DNA from: Pseudaquidulcibacter sp964557085
Lineage (GTDB): Bacteria > Pseudomonadota > Alphaproteobacteria > Caulobacterales > Aquidulcibacteraceae
Assembly: GCA_964557085.1 (NCBI GenBank)
Contig: CAZKYS010000003.1
Coordinates: 1 to 48,184 of the forward strand
Length of the DNA: 48,184 bases
Reading direction: 5' to 3'
The position numbers and the translations under genes were made by a program. Below are positions 6,401-15,084 of this stretch, in pieces; positions within the stretch are counted from its first letter, which is position 1, and each line of letters opens with the position of its first letter. Below the pieces are notes generated by a model that was not told the DNA's origin, ran no database searches, and was given only the letters and a program-made list of their open reading frames with translations.

Positions 6401-8058
6401 TGTATCGTTATGATGAATTTGACCATGAATTTGTAAGCGCGCGCGTAAGACAATTCAAAGAACAAATTGACCGCCGCCTAAAAGGTGCTTTATCCGAAGA
6501 AGAATTTCGCCCAATTCGCTTGCGCAATGGCCTTTATCTTCAATTACATGCTTATATGCTTAGGGTTGCCATTCCTTATGGCACATTAAATTCAAAACAA
6601 TTGCGGGTTTTGGCTGATATTGGCGATAAATATGACAAAGGCTATGGTCATTTCACCACCCGCCAAAATATCCAATATAATTGGATTAAACTTGACCAAG
6701 TTGCCGACATTCTCGCGGATTTAGCAAAAGTTGAAATGCATGCAATCCAAACTTCTGGCAATTGCATTCGTAATGTAACTTCGGATCATTTGGCAGGCGT
6801 TGCAAAAGATGAAATCATTGACCCGCGCCCAATTGGTGAAACAATACGTCAATGGTCATCAAACCATCCCGAATTTTCATATTTAGGCCGCAAATTCAAA
6901 ATTGCCGTCACAGGAAGCAAGATTGACCGAGCCGCAATTCGTTCAAACGATGTTGGCATTGAATTGGTAGAACAAAATGGCAAAATCGGCGCGCGCGTAT
7001 TCGCAGGTGGTGGCCTTGGTCGAACGCCAATCATTGGCAAAGAAATCAAACCTTTTATCGTATTAGAGGAATTATTATCATATCTTGACGCGGTTTTGCG
7101 CGTGTTCAACCTACTTGGAAGGCGCGATAATAAATATAAAGCGCGCATCAAAATACTTGTTGAAGAAACAGGGCTTGAAGAATTTATCAACCTTGTTGAA
7201 GAAGAATATGCCCAAAATAATGGCACGCAAATCAACGTCCCCAAAGAAGAAATCGCGCGTATAGAAGCCTATTTCCAAAGCCCTAAATTACCAAATAAAG
7301 ATTATGCACAATTAGAAAATCAATTGCAAAATCAAAGCTTTGCGGCATTTTTTAAAAATAATGCTTTTGCACATAAAAATGATGATTATGTGGCATTAAT
7401 GATTTCACTAAAACCAATTGGTGGTATTCCAGGCGATGCAACTGGTGTGCAAATGCGCGCGATTGCCGATATTGCCGATGAATATTCTTATGGTGAAATT
7501 CGCATATCACACACTCAAAATATCGTTCTTCCAAATGTTGCCAAAGCGGATTTATTTGAAATTTGGCAAAAACTTGGGGAATATAATCTGGCTACCGCCA
7601 ATATTGGTTTGATTTCCGATATTATTGCATGCCCAGGTTTGGATTATTGCGCATTGGCAACCGCGCGCGCAATTCCGATTGCGCAAGAGATTTCAAAGAA
7701 ATTTGAACAACAAAATCTTCAAGATGAAATTGGGGAATTGGGTATTAAAATTTCGGGCTGTATCAATGCCTGTGGCCATCATCATATTGGTAATATTGGT
7801 ATTTTGGGTCTGGAAAAAGCAGGGCGCGAAAATTACCAAATCACAATTGGCGGTGATGCATCCGAAAATATGTCGCTTGGTGAAAGATTAGGGCCGGGGA
7901 TCGATGCCGACCAAGTGCCTGATGCAATTTTGCGCCTTGTAAATAAATATCGCGAACATCGCACGCCAAATGAAACTTTTATCGAAACTTATCGCCGCAT
8001 TGGAATTGCAGAATTTCAAGCTGCTTATTTGAATGGTGGCGAAAATGCCAATAATTAA
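6400..8058 (+). CDS. cysI: Assimilatory sulfite reductase, siroheme/4Fe-4S subunit
   Basis: A 552-residue nitrite/sulfite reductase hemoprotein that reduces sulfite to sulfide with six electrons in the cytoplasm. The two internal repeats of the family are visible, each with the substrate-side motif (GHFTTRQNIQYNWI and GEIRISHTQNIVLPN). The coupled siroheme-[4Fe-4S] centre has its four cysteines: C411 and C417 (CPGLDYC), C454 and C458 (CINAC), followed by GHHHIGNIG. It is shorter than some plant-type ferredoxin enzymes but typical for alphaproteobacteria. No flavoprotein subunit (cysJ) is present in the operon, so electrons probably come from ferredoxin or another donor (inference). It is coupled to DUF2849 upstream and overlaps the DUF934 gene downstream. 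Nitrite reduction is a less likely alternative given the sulfate genes around it. Confidence 0.95.
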   Translation: MYRYDEFDHEFVSARVRQFKEQIDRRLKGALSEEEFRPIRLRNGLYLQLHAYMLRVAIPYGTLNSKQLRVLADIGDKYDKGYGHFTTRQNIQYNWIKLDQVADILADLAKVEMHAIQTSGNCIRNVTSDHLAGVAKDEIIDPRPIGETIRQWSSNHPEFSYLGRKFKIAVTGSKIDRAAIRSNDVGIELVEQNGKIGARVFAGGGLGRTPIIGKEIKPFIVLEELLSYLDAVLRVFNLLGRRDNKYKARIKILVEETGLEEFINLVEEEYAQNNGTQINVPKEEIARIEAYFQSPKLPNKDYAQLENQLQNQSFAAFFKNNAFAHKNDDYVALMISLKPIGGIPGDATGVQMRAIADIADEYSYGEIRISHTQNIVLPNVAKADLFEIWQKLGEYNLATANIGLISDIIACPGLDYCALATARAIPIAQEISKKFEQQNLQDEIGELGIKISGCINACGHHHIGNIGILGLEKAGRENYQITIGGDASENMSLGERLGPGIDADQVPDAILRLVNKYREHRTPNETFIETYRRIGIAEFQAAYLNGGENANN

Positions 8059-8443
8059 TTCAAATGGGCAAATCATCCAATCAAATGTGCAATTTAATTT
8101 AATTGCCAATAATATTGATGCCGATGAAATAATTTCACAATTTTCAAACACAGCCGCAATCGCAATTGAATTTCCATCACATTCCGATGGGCGTGGTTTT
8201 TCGCTTGCAAAATTGCTTCGTCTTAAAGGCTTTAATGGTGCATTACGTGCAATTGGCCCTGTAATACCTGATCAATTCCCTGATTTATTATCCTGCGGCT
8301 TTAATGAAGTTGAGATTTCTGATGAGCAATTGGCACGCCAACCAATTGAACAATGGCAAAATGCCTTAAAAACTTATTCGCTTTCATATCAGCGCGTAAA
8401 TGGTTCAAAAAAATCAATCCTAGAGGCACGCCATGCCAAATAA
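8045..8443 (+). CDS. DUF934 family protein (sulfite reductase associated)
   Basis: A 132-residue soluble protein of DUF934. The family core is clear: IAIEFPSHSDGRGFSLAKLLRLKGFNGALRAIGPVIPDQFPDLLSCGFNEVEI. DUF934 genes regularly lie between cysI and cysH in alpha- and betaproteobacteria and are often annotated as 'oxidoreductase', without proven activity. A role in electron delivery or assembly of sulfite reductase is a guess from context. The ATG at 8045 is preferred over 8033 because GGTGG lies just before it. Both starts overlap the end of cysI, and the 3' end overlaps cysH by 11 bases. Confidence 0.88.
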   Translation: MPIINSNGQIIQSNVQFNLIANNIDADEIISQFSNTAAIAIEFPSHSDGRGFSLAKLLRLKGFNGALRAIGPVIPDQFPDLLSCGFNEVEISDEQLARQPIEQWQNALKTYSLSYQRVNGSKKSILEARHAK

Positions 8444-9161
8444 TTATCAAAACCTTGATATTGCGTCACGCCTTAAAAAACTTCGTAACGAAACAACTGG
8501 GCGAATAGTTTTCACAACTTCATTGGGTATTGAAGACCAATTAATAACCCATCATATCGCCACCCAAAAACTTGATATTGAGATTGTAACCCTTGATACA
8601 GGCCGCCTTTTTGATGAAACCCACAATCTTTGGCAAGAAACCGAAGATAATTATGGAATTACCATCAAAGGCTTTTATCCAGACCCTGAAGCAATTTCAA
8701 AATGGGTGCGTGCCAATGGCACCAATGGTTTCAAAAACTCAGTGGACGCACGCAAATCATGCTGTGCAATTCGTAAGATTGAGCCATTAAACCGCGCCCT
8801 TGATGGGTCAGTGGTATGGATTACTGGCCTTAGGGCGGATGCATCAGATGCGCGTTCACAAATTGAGATTTTTCAAGATGATGCACGCGGCCTAAAGAAA
8901 TTTAACCCACTTTATGATTATACACGCGATAAGGTTGTAAGCGAAGTTAAAGCCTTAAATATCCCATATAATCCATTGCATGATAAAGGCTTTTTATCAA
9001 TTGGCTGCGCACCATGCACACGCGCAATTGAAATAGGTGAAGATGAGCGCGCTGGCCGCTGGTGGTGGGAAAGTGAAATCGCGGGCAAAAAAGAATGTGG
9101 CCTTCATGTTGATGAAACAGGTCAATTAAGCCGCCAAAATCAAACAGAAAACCAAGGCTAA
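8433..9161 (+). CDS. cysH: Phosphoadenylyl/adenylyl-sulfate reductase (thioredoxin), Fe-S type
   Basis: A 242-residue PAPS/APS reductase. It reduces activated sulfate to sulfite with thioredoxin. The PP-loop region is FTTSLGIEDQLITHHI. Four cysteines in the arrangement C110-C111 (KSCCAIRK) and C192-x2-C195 (GCAPC) are the [4Fe-4S] ligands characteristic of APS-type reductases, and the C-terminal ECGLH holds the catalytic cysteine. Because the operon has cysD and cysN but no cysC kinase, the natural substrate is probably APS directly, which agrees with the cluster cysteines. The start is preceded by TAGAGG, and the gene overlaps DUF934 by 11 bases; cysD begins four bases after its stop. Confidence 0.95.
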   Translation: MPNNYQNLDIASRLKKLRNETTGRIVFTTSLGIEDQLITHHIATQKLDIEIVTLDTGRLFDETHNLWQETEDNYGITIKGFYPDPEAISKWVRANGTNGFKNSVDARKSCCAIRKIEPLNRALDGSVVWITGLRADASDARSQIEIFQDDARGLKKFNPLYDYTRDKVVSEVKALNIPYNPLHDKGFLSIGCAPCTRAIEIGEDERAGRWWWESEIAGKKECGLHVDETGQLSRQNQTENQG

Positions 9162-9165
9162 GATA

Positions 9166-10068
9166 ATGAAACAATTAAGCCATTTGGACCGCCTAGAAGC
9201 TGAATCAATTCGCATTATCCGTGAAGTTGCATCACTCGCTGATAAGCCCGTAATGCTTTACTCAATCGGCAAAGATAGCGCGGTCATGCTTCATCTTGCC
9301 ATGAAGGCATTTTACCCATCAAAGCCACCATTTCCACTTTTGCACGTTGATACAGGCTGGAAATTTAAGGAAATGATTGAATTTCGTGATCGCCACACCA
9401 AAGAATTGGGGGTTGAACTTTTGGTTCACATAAATCCCGATGGTTTGGCACAGGGGATTTCGCCTTTAAAACATGGTTCAAAAATCCACACCGATGTAAT
9501 GAAAACCCAAGGGCTTAAACAGGCACTTGATAAATATGGTTTTGATGCCGCTTTTGGTGGTGCGCGCCGTGATGAAGAAAAGTCACGCGCCAAAGAACGC
9601 ATTTTCTCATTCCGTGCGGCGGGTCATATTTGGGATCCAAAAAATCAGCGCCCTGAACCTTGGAATTTGTTTAATACGCTTAAGAATAAGGGTGAATCAT
9701 TTCGTGTTTTCCCGCTTTCAAATTGGACCGAATATGATGTTTGGGCCTATATTGAACGCGAAAATATCCCTGTTGTGCCATTATATTTTGCCAAAGAACG
9801 CCCAGTAATCGAACGCGACGGCGCATTAATCATGGTTGATGATGAACGTCTTGAATTGCGTGATGGCGAAAAAATTGAAAACCGCCTTGTTAGGTTCAGA
9901 ACCCTTGGCTGTTACCCTCTAACTGGTGCGGTGGAATCAAGCGCCAAAAACTTGCCTGAAATTGTCGATGAAATGTTTGCCGCCAAGGTTTCCGAACGCC
10001 AAGGGCGCATTATCGACCAAGATTCAGGCGCATCAATGGAACAAAAGAAAGCGGAAGGTTATTTTTAA
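9166..10068 (+). CDS. cysD: Sulfate adenylyltransferase subunit 2
   Basis: The small subunit of ATP sulfurylase (300 residues), which makes APS from sulfate and ATP in a complex with the GTPase CysN. Visible motifs are the PP-loop SIGKDS (33-38), then HVDTGWKFKEMIEFRD, GARRDEEKSRAKER, and the C-terminal RTLGCYPLTGAVES. The length equals the typical CysD. Its stop overlaps the cysN start as TAATG, the usual coupling of the two subunits. Confidence 0.97.
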   Translation: MKQLSHLDRLEAESIRIIREVASLADKPVMLYSIGKDSAVMLHLAMKAFYPSKPPFPLLHVDTGWKFKEMIEFRDRHTKELGVELLVHINPDGLAQGISPLKHGSKIHTDVMKTQGLKQALDKYGFDAAFGGARRDEEKSRAKERIFSFRAAGHIWDPKNQRPEPWNLFNTLKNKGESFRVFPLSNWTEYDVWAYIERENIPVVPLYFAKERPVIERDGALIMVDDERLELRDGEKIENRLVRFRTLGCYPLTGAVESSAKNLPEIVDEMFAAKVSERQGRIIDQDSGASMEQKKAEGYF

Positions 10069-11651
10069 TGTCAAACCTACCCAAAGCCAAAGAAATATTA
10101 AAAAACGCCACTAATGCAGATAATGAATTGGGGCTTTTGAAATTTATCACTTGCGGTTCGGTTGATGATGGCAAATCAACCCTTATTGGGCGTCTATTAT
10201 TTGATGCAGGGCAGGTCTATGAAGATCACCTTGATGCCCTTGATGATGCCAGCAAAAAATTCGGAACAACAGGTGAAAACCGTGACTTCGCCCTTCTTGT
10301 AGACGGCCTTTCGGCAGAACGTGAGCAGGGGATTACGATTGACGTTGCCTATCGCTATTTTCGAACCAAAAAACGGGCCTTCATTGTTGCCGACACACCG
10401 GGTCATGAACAATATACGCGCAATATGGCAACGGGCGCATCAAATTGCGACCTTGCCGTTATTTTGATTGATGCACGCAAAGGCGTTTTGGTGCAAACCC
10501 GCCGCCATGCATTAATTGTTGCCAAAATGGGCGTTAAAAAAATTGTTTTGGCAATTAATAAAATGGATTTGGTCGGCTATGACAAAAATATTTTTGAAAA
10601 TATCAAAAAGGATTTTCAAAAATATGCCGATATTTTCAAATTTGACGAAGTGCAGGCAATTCCAATCGCCGCGCCAAATGGTGAAAATGTTGCCCAATTG
10701 GCAGTGGAAAATATGGGATGGTATAATGGCCCATATTTACTTGAACATTTGGAAAATGTTACCCCGTCAAAACCCCAAGCATTAAATTTCAGATTTCCAG
10801 TTCAATGGGTAAACCGCCCCGATTTAAACTTTCGCGGGTTTGCGGGTTATGTTTCAAGTGGTGTCGTAAAAATTGGCGATATTATTCGGGTTTCTTCATC
10901 GGGGGAAAAAGCCAAAGTTTCGCGCATCGTAACCCAAAATGGCGATTTGGATGTTGCAATTGCAGGCCAAACGCCAACCATCTGCCTTGATAAGGAAATT
11001 GATGTTTCGCGCGGTGATGTTTTAATTGCCGCAAATGATCCAATTGAAACCCAAAGTAAATTCAAAGCCTCAATTTTCTGGATGTCCGCCAATAAATCGA
11101 GCGAGCATAAGGAATATGCATTCAAACTTGGAACATCATTCACCAATGCCAAATTGAAAGTTGAAAAAACCATTGATTTTAATGACCTTCAAGAAGCGCC
11201 AAATAAATCATTATCAATGAATGCAATTGGTTCGGCACAAATCACGCTTTCAAAGCCTGTTTTGCTTGATACATATTCCAAAGACCGCGAATTGGGTGCT
11301 TTTATCCTTATTGATAAAATCACCAATGAAACTGTCGGCCTTGGCATGGTCGAGGCGATTTTAAAAAGCGAAAATAAATCAAACCGCTTTGATGAAATTG
11401 CCCATTATTTAATGCCGCATCATGCAAATCCAAATGCTGCGCTTAAGTATCTAATAAATTGGCGCATATTTGCGGCAATTGCCTTTAGTGCATTGGTTTG
11501 GATTGTTACCAAGAATTTGGGCTATTTTGCACTGGCGATTGTGGCGGAATTTGTTTTGCGCCCTGCATTACAATATGTGCACTATAATCTTTATTATAAT
11601 GATGCTAAAAATGGTGAAGACGATAATATTTCGGATGGCTCTGGCATATGA
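10068..11651 (+). CDS. cysN: Sulfate adenylyltransferase subunit 1 (GTPase) with C-terminal DUF2061-like membrane domain
   Basis: The GTP-dependent large subunit of ATP sulfurylase. G-domain motifs are G1 GSVDDGKST (30-38), DTPGHEQYTRNMATGAS and NKMD; the two beta-barrel domains follow up to about residue 450. The protein does not continue into an APS kinase (CysC) domain. From about residue 456 to 505 it instead has two hydrophobic helices with the pattern ALKYLINWRIFAAIAFSALVWIVT, then ALAIVAEFVLRPALQYVHYNLYY. That pattern resembles the small membrane domain DUF2061, which I recall as often encoded near sulfate-assimilation genes. The fusion would anchor ATP sulfurylase to the membrane. The stop overlaps cysG as ATGA. 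Confidence 0.93.
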   Translation: MSNLPKAKEILKNATNADNELGLLKFITCGSVDDGKSTLIGRLLFDAGQVYEDHLDALDDASKKFGTTGENRDFALLVDGLSAEREQGITIDVAYRYFRTKKRAFIVADTPGHEQYTRNMATGASNCDLAVILIDARKGVLVQTRRHALIVAKMGVKKIVLAINKMDLVGYDKNIFENIKKDFQKYADIFKFDEVQAIPIAAPNGENVAQLAVENMGWYNGPYLLEHLENVTPSKPQALNFRFPVQWVNRPDLNFRGFAGYVSSGVVKIGDIIRVSSSGEKAKVSRIVTQNGDLDVAIAGQTPTICLDKEIDVSRGDVLIAANDPIETQSKFKASIFWMSANKSSEHKEYAFKLGTSFTNAKLKVEKTIDFNDLQEAPNKSLSMNAIGSAQITLSKPVLLDTYSKDRELGAFILIDKITNETVGLGMVEAILKSENKSNRFDEIAHYLMPHHANPNAALKYLINWRIFAAIAFSALVWIVTKNLGYFALAIVAEFVLRPALQYVHYNLYYNDAKNGEDDNISDGSGI

Positions 11652-13042
11652 CGCGAAACGCGCAATTCATTAATTCACCACGTATGCAAGACATTGATGT
11701 TCTTCCGCTTTTTCATAAATTACGCGGTCAAAAAATTGTGGTCGCTGGCATTGGCGAGGCGGCCTTTTGGAAAGCTGAATTAGTTGCCGCAACTGGCGCA
11801 AAGGTTGAATTTTATTGTGGCAATAGTGAATTATCGCAAACCCAAATCGAAAACCTTCAATATATAGAGCGTGAATGGCAAGATGATGATTTAGAAAATG
11901 CTCACATCGCCATTTTACAATCGCAAAATGACGAAGAGGCCCAAAATTTCATAAAAGCCGCACGAAAATCTGGCGCGGCAGTTAATATTATTGACCGCCC
12001 TGAATTTTGTGATTTTCAATTTGGCGCGATTGTTAATCGATCGCCGCTTGTAATCGGGGTTTCAACCGATGGCGCATCCCCCGCATTGGGGCAACAAATA
12101 AGGGCAAGGCTTGAGGCCATGTTTCCGCCCGCCATCACCAAATGGCTAAAAGCTGCGCAAAACCTAAGACCAATAATCAAAAAGCGTGAATTAGATTTTG
12201 GAACACGCCGCAATTTTTGGCACAATTTTGCCAAACAAGCCCTCGAAAATCCAAATTCAAAACCCGATGAAACACATTTAATCGCCCAAATCGACCAAGC
12301 CCAACCAATAAGGGGCGAAGTAATCCTAATGGGCGCGGGGCCGGGGGATGCCGAATTACTTACATTAAAGGCCGTTCGCGTATTGGGCCGCGCCGATGTT
12401 ATAATGTATGATGATTTAGTGACAAAAGAAGTTTTGGACTTTGCACGGCGCGAAGCACAATTAATCAATGTCGGTAAACGCGGCGGCAAACCAAGTGTAG
12501 CACAGCAGGAAATTAATCAAATGCTGGTTGATTTTGCGCTTGCTGATAAGGTTGTGGTTAGGGTAAAGGGCGGTGATGCCCTAATTTTTGGGCGCCTTAC
12601 CGAAGAATTGGATGCTTGCCGCAATGCGGGTGTAAAATACGAAATCATCCCCGGAATTTCATCACCACAAGGGGCGGCGGCGGCACTTGGTTTTTCACTT
12701 ACCGATAGAAAATATGCAAAACGGGTTCAATTTGTAACTGCTCATTTTGCAAAGGGTGATTTGCCCGATGATATAAATTGGGGTGCAATCGCATCGCACG
12801 ATACAACAACAATTGTATTCATGCCGCGTGCAACAATTGGGGCCTTTGTTAAAAAGGCGCTTGAAAATGGCATGCAAAAGGATTTTCCCGCCGCGATAAT
12901 TTCCAATGCAACCCGCGAAAATCAAGCGATAATTCAATGCAATTTCGAAGATTTGCCACAAACATTTGCAATGGCTTCCCCAAATGGGCCAGAGATGGTA
13001 ATTATCGGGCGAGTCTTAAATAATTTAAGAAAAGAGAATTAA
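11648..13042 (+). CDS. cysG: Siroheme synthase (precorrin-2 dehydrogenase/ferrochelatase + uroporphyrinogen-III methyltransferase)
   Basis: A 464-residue multifunctional enzyme that turns uroporphyrinogen III into siroheme, the cofactor of the CysI encoded upstream. The N-terminal half has a Rossmann motif (GIGEAA, 34-39) and the dehydrogenase/chelatase part with NIIDRPEFCDF and GVSTDGASPALGQQIRARLE. The C-terminal half (from about 219) is the SAM methyltransferase: GAGPGDAELLTLKAVRVLGRADVIMYDDLV, GKRGG, VRVKGGDALIFGR, and GISSPQGAAAALG. The start is set by the ATGA overlap with cysN; the recognisable domain begins near the second Met (11684), so a 12-residue shorter product is possible. Placement at the end of the operon couples cofactor supply to the reductase. 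Confidence 0.95.
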   Translation: MTRNAQFINSPRMQDIDVLPLFHKLRGQKIVVAGIGEAAFWKAELVAATGAKVEFYCGNSELSQTQIENLQYIEREWQDDDLENAHIAILQSQNDEEAQNFIKAARKSGAAVNIIDRPEFCDFQFGAIVNRSPLVIGVSTDGASPALGQQIRARLEAMFPPAITKWLKAAQNLRPIIKKRELDFGTRRNFWHNFAKQALENPNSKPDETHLIAQIDQAQPIRGEVILMGAGPGDAELLTLKAVRVLGRADVIMYDDLVTKEVLDFARREAQLINVGKRGGKPSVAQQEINQMLVDFALADKVVVRVKGGDALIFGRLTEELDACRNAGVKYEIIPGISSPQGAAAALGFSLTDRKYAKRVQFVTAHFAKGDLPDDINWGAIASHDTTTIVFMPRATIGAFVKKALENGMQKDFPAAIISNATRENQAIIQCNFEDLPQTFAMASPNGPEMVIIGRVLNNLRKEN

Positions 13043-13531
13043 ATGGGCGCGCGTAAACCTAATAAATTAGATGCAATCGACAGGAAAATCCTGCGTGAAC
13101 TTATGGAACGTGTGGATATTCCATTGGCTGAATTGTCAAAAAAAGTTGGCCTTTCGCAAACCCCATGTTGGCAGCGCGTTCAAAAACTTGAACAATCGGG
13201 CATAATCAAAAAACGCGTGGCAATTGTTGACCCGCCATCTGTTGGCCTTGGATTAACCATTGTTGTTGCCATTGAGGCCAATGAACATACCGCCAATTGG
13301 CTTGCTAAATTCACCCATTACATAAACCGTTGCTCCGAAGTGGCGGAGGTTTTACGCATGGCGGGTGATGTAGATTATATTTTAAAACTAATCGTGCCCG
13401 ACATGGCGCATTATGATAAATTCTATAAATCCTTGATTGATAATGTGCCTTTGAAAAATGTTTCCTCACGCTTTGTAATGGAAACAATCAAATCAACAAC
13501 TACATTGGCGATACCTGATTTTGAAGGCTAA
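13043..13531 (+). CDS. Lrp/AsnC family transcriptional regulator at the end of the sulfate operon
   Basis: A 162-residue Lrp/AsnC protein. The N-terminal winged helix-turn-helix is LDAIDRKILRELMERVDIPLAELSKKVGLSQTPCWQRVQKLEQSGIIKKRVA, followed by the RAM ligand-binding domain with AGDVDYILKLIVPDMAHYDKFYK. Its ATG directly abuts the cysG stop, so it is the last gene of the operon and should be made together with the sulfur enzymes. By context it may sense a sulfur amino acid such as cysteine or methionine and control the operon, which is inference. A terminator follows at 13589-13622. Confidence 0.92.
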   Translation: MGARKPNKLDAIDRKILRELMERVDIPLAELSKKVGLSQTPCWQRVQKLEQSGIIKKRVAIVDPPSVGLGLTIVVAIEANEHTANWLAKFTHYINRCSEVAEVLRMAGDVDYILKLIVPDMAHYDKFYKSLIDNVPLKNVSSRFVMETIKSTTTLAIPDFEG

Positions 13532-13588
13532 ATTATCTTTAAGGTTTTGCGTAAAGCGCTTAACATATAAATCAGGGCGTTTGTAATA

Positions 13589-13622
13589 ATGGCAAATCTC
13601 GATGGGATTTGTCATTTTTTTT
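13589..13622 (+). terminator. Rho-independent terminator of the sulfate operon
   Basis: ATGGCAAATC / GATTTGTCAT stem (one G-T pair) around a short loop, followed by a run of eight or more T. It marks the probable end of the eight-gene transcript that begins before 6107. Confidence 0.85.
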
Positions 13623-13673
13623 AACCAATCCCACAATTATTTATAGTGAAAATATCTTCATTAGGATTTAAAA

Positions 13674-14108
13674 ATGAGCGCGCAAAAAACAAAACAGAAT
13701 TTAGTTGAAGATTTAAGATTAAATATGAAACTTGCATCAATATGGGCAAGTTTTATGTTCCTCTATATTTATGTGGATTATTTAGGCTTATACATGCCAA
13801 ATATGCTAAAAGAAATTATGGCAGGAAAAATGTTTGTTTTTGACATTACTCAAACCGCTCTATTGATTGGCTTGATTTCGGTTTCAATTCCTGCGCTTAT
13901 GATTTTCCTTTCTGTTTCTTTACCTGCTAAAGTTAATCGCATAACAAACATAATAGTGGCTTTGATTTATATTCCTTATTCATTGTTCAATTTGGTTGGT
14001 TTGGCGTGGATGCATATGATATATGGCGCAACTGTTGAAGTAGTTCTTCTTATGTTAGTTATAGGCTATGCATGGAAATGGCCACGCATTGATGCGGCTA
14101 AGGTTTAG
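13674..14108 (+). CDS. DUF6326-like integral membrane protein
   Basis: A 144-residue inner-membrane protein with four hydrophobic helices: ASIWASFMFLYIYVDYLGLY, ALLIGLISVSIPALMIFLSV, ITNIIVALIYIPYSLFNLVG, and TVEVVLLMLVIGYAW. The order and the motif 'YIYVDYLGLYMPNMLKEIMAG...ITQTALLIG' match what I recall of the DUF6326 family, which has no known function. It has a good ribosome-binding site (AGGA), its own upstream region after the sulfate-operon terminator, and no close partner gene. Confidence 0.8.
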   Translation: MSAQKTKQNLVEDLRLNMKLASIWASFMFLYIYVDYLGLYMPNMLKEIMAGKMFVFDITQTALLIGLISVSIPALMIFLSVSLPAKVNRITNIIVALIYIPYSLFNLVGLAWMHMIYGATVEVVLLMLVIGYAWKWPRIDAAKV

Positions 14109-14301
14109 GTTATTTTTGGAAAAGTTATTAATATAAATTCCAATATTATCCGCCAGTTGTAACTATGGTTTAAAATCCCATTTAACTTATTCAAAACACA
14201 TGGTTTTCTATCTCAAATTACTAACAAATCACAACATTTTTGAGGGCTGGTAAAATTTTGAATATCCTATTATGATTTTTGGAAAAATATAGGGATTTGA
14301 A

Positions 14302-15084
14302 ATGCTTGAACAATTATTTGGCCTTAAGGGAAAAGTCTGTCTTATAACTGGCGGAAATGGCGGTATTGGCCTTGGAATGGCGATGGCTTTGGCAGGTGCG
14401 GGCGCGGATGTTATTATCTGGGGCACTAATCCTGAAAAAAATTCTAATGCGCTTGAACAACTTGGGAAATTTGGAACCCGCGTTGCGGCAATGAATGTTG
14501 ATGTTTCAAATGAAGATCAAATCATTGAAAATATGGCAAAAATAATCGAAAATTTTGGCCGTATTGATACAATCATTGCAAATTCTGGCATTGCCCGTCC
14601 ATCGCGCTCTTTCATGCATACAAGCACGCAAAATTGGCGCGATGTTATGGCGGTTAATCTTGATGGCGTATTTTGGACTTTCCGCGAGGGTTTGAAATAT
14701 ATGGTGGAACGGGCAAAAAATGGTGATATGGGCGGCTCGCTCGTGGTTACATCATCGATAAGTGCTTATTTTGGTATGCCTGCCAATGAAGCCTATCCTG
14801 CGTCTAAGGCGGCGGTAATATCGCTTATCAAAGGGATTGCGGTTGAATATGCGCGTTTTGGTATTCGCGCCAATGCCATTTGCCCAGGGTGGGTTGAAAC
14901 CGATATGACCAAACCACTTCAAGAAAGCGATAAATTCGGCCCAGCAATCATAAGTCGCGTTCCACAAGGGCGGTGGGGAAATGCCGATGAATTTGGCGGA
15001 ATTGCCATCTATCTTGCGTCAAATGCGTCAAGTTTCCATACGGGTGATGAGATTAAGATTGATGGGGGTTATGCAATTGGTTGA
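14302..15084 (+). CDS. Short-chain dehydrogenase/reductase (classical SDR)
   Basis: A 260-residue cytoplasmic NAD(P)-dependent oxidoreductase. The nucleotide-binding motif TGGNGGIG is at 16-23, the active-site serine lies in TSSIS (about 150-154), and the Y165-x3-K169 pair is in AYPASK. PGWVETDM and the C-terminal DGGYAIG complete the classical SDR pattern of 3-oxoacyl-ACP reductase, glucose-dehydrogenase or gluconate-5-dehydrogenase type. The substrate cannot be chosen from sequence. The 3' end overlaps the convergent coaX gene by 16 bases, so no terminator separates them. Confidence 0.9.
   Translation: MLEQLFGLKGKVCLITGGNGGIGLGMAMALAGAGADVIIWGTNPEKNSNALEQLGKFGTRVAAMNVDVSNEDQIIENMAKIIENFGRIDTIIANSGIARPSRSFMHTSTQNWRDVMAVNLDGVFWTFREGLKYMVERAKNGDMGGSLVVTSSISAYFGMPANEAYPASKAAVISLIKGIAVEYARFGIRANAICPGWVETDMTKPLQESDKFGPAIISRVPQGRWGNADEFGGIAIYLASNASSFHTGDEIKIDGGYAIG

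Noticed and set aside
12016..12489. 157-codon minus-strand ORF inside cysG
   Set aside because: It lies wholly within the conserved linker and methyltransferase parts of CysG, and its product is compositionally typical of antisense reading.
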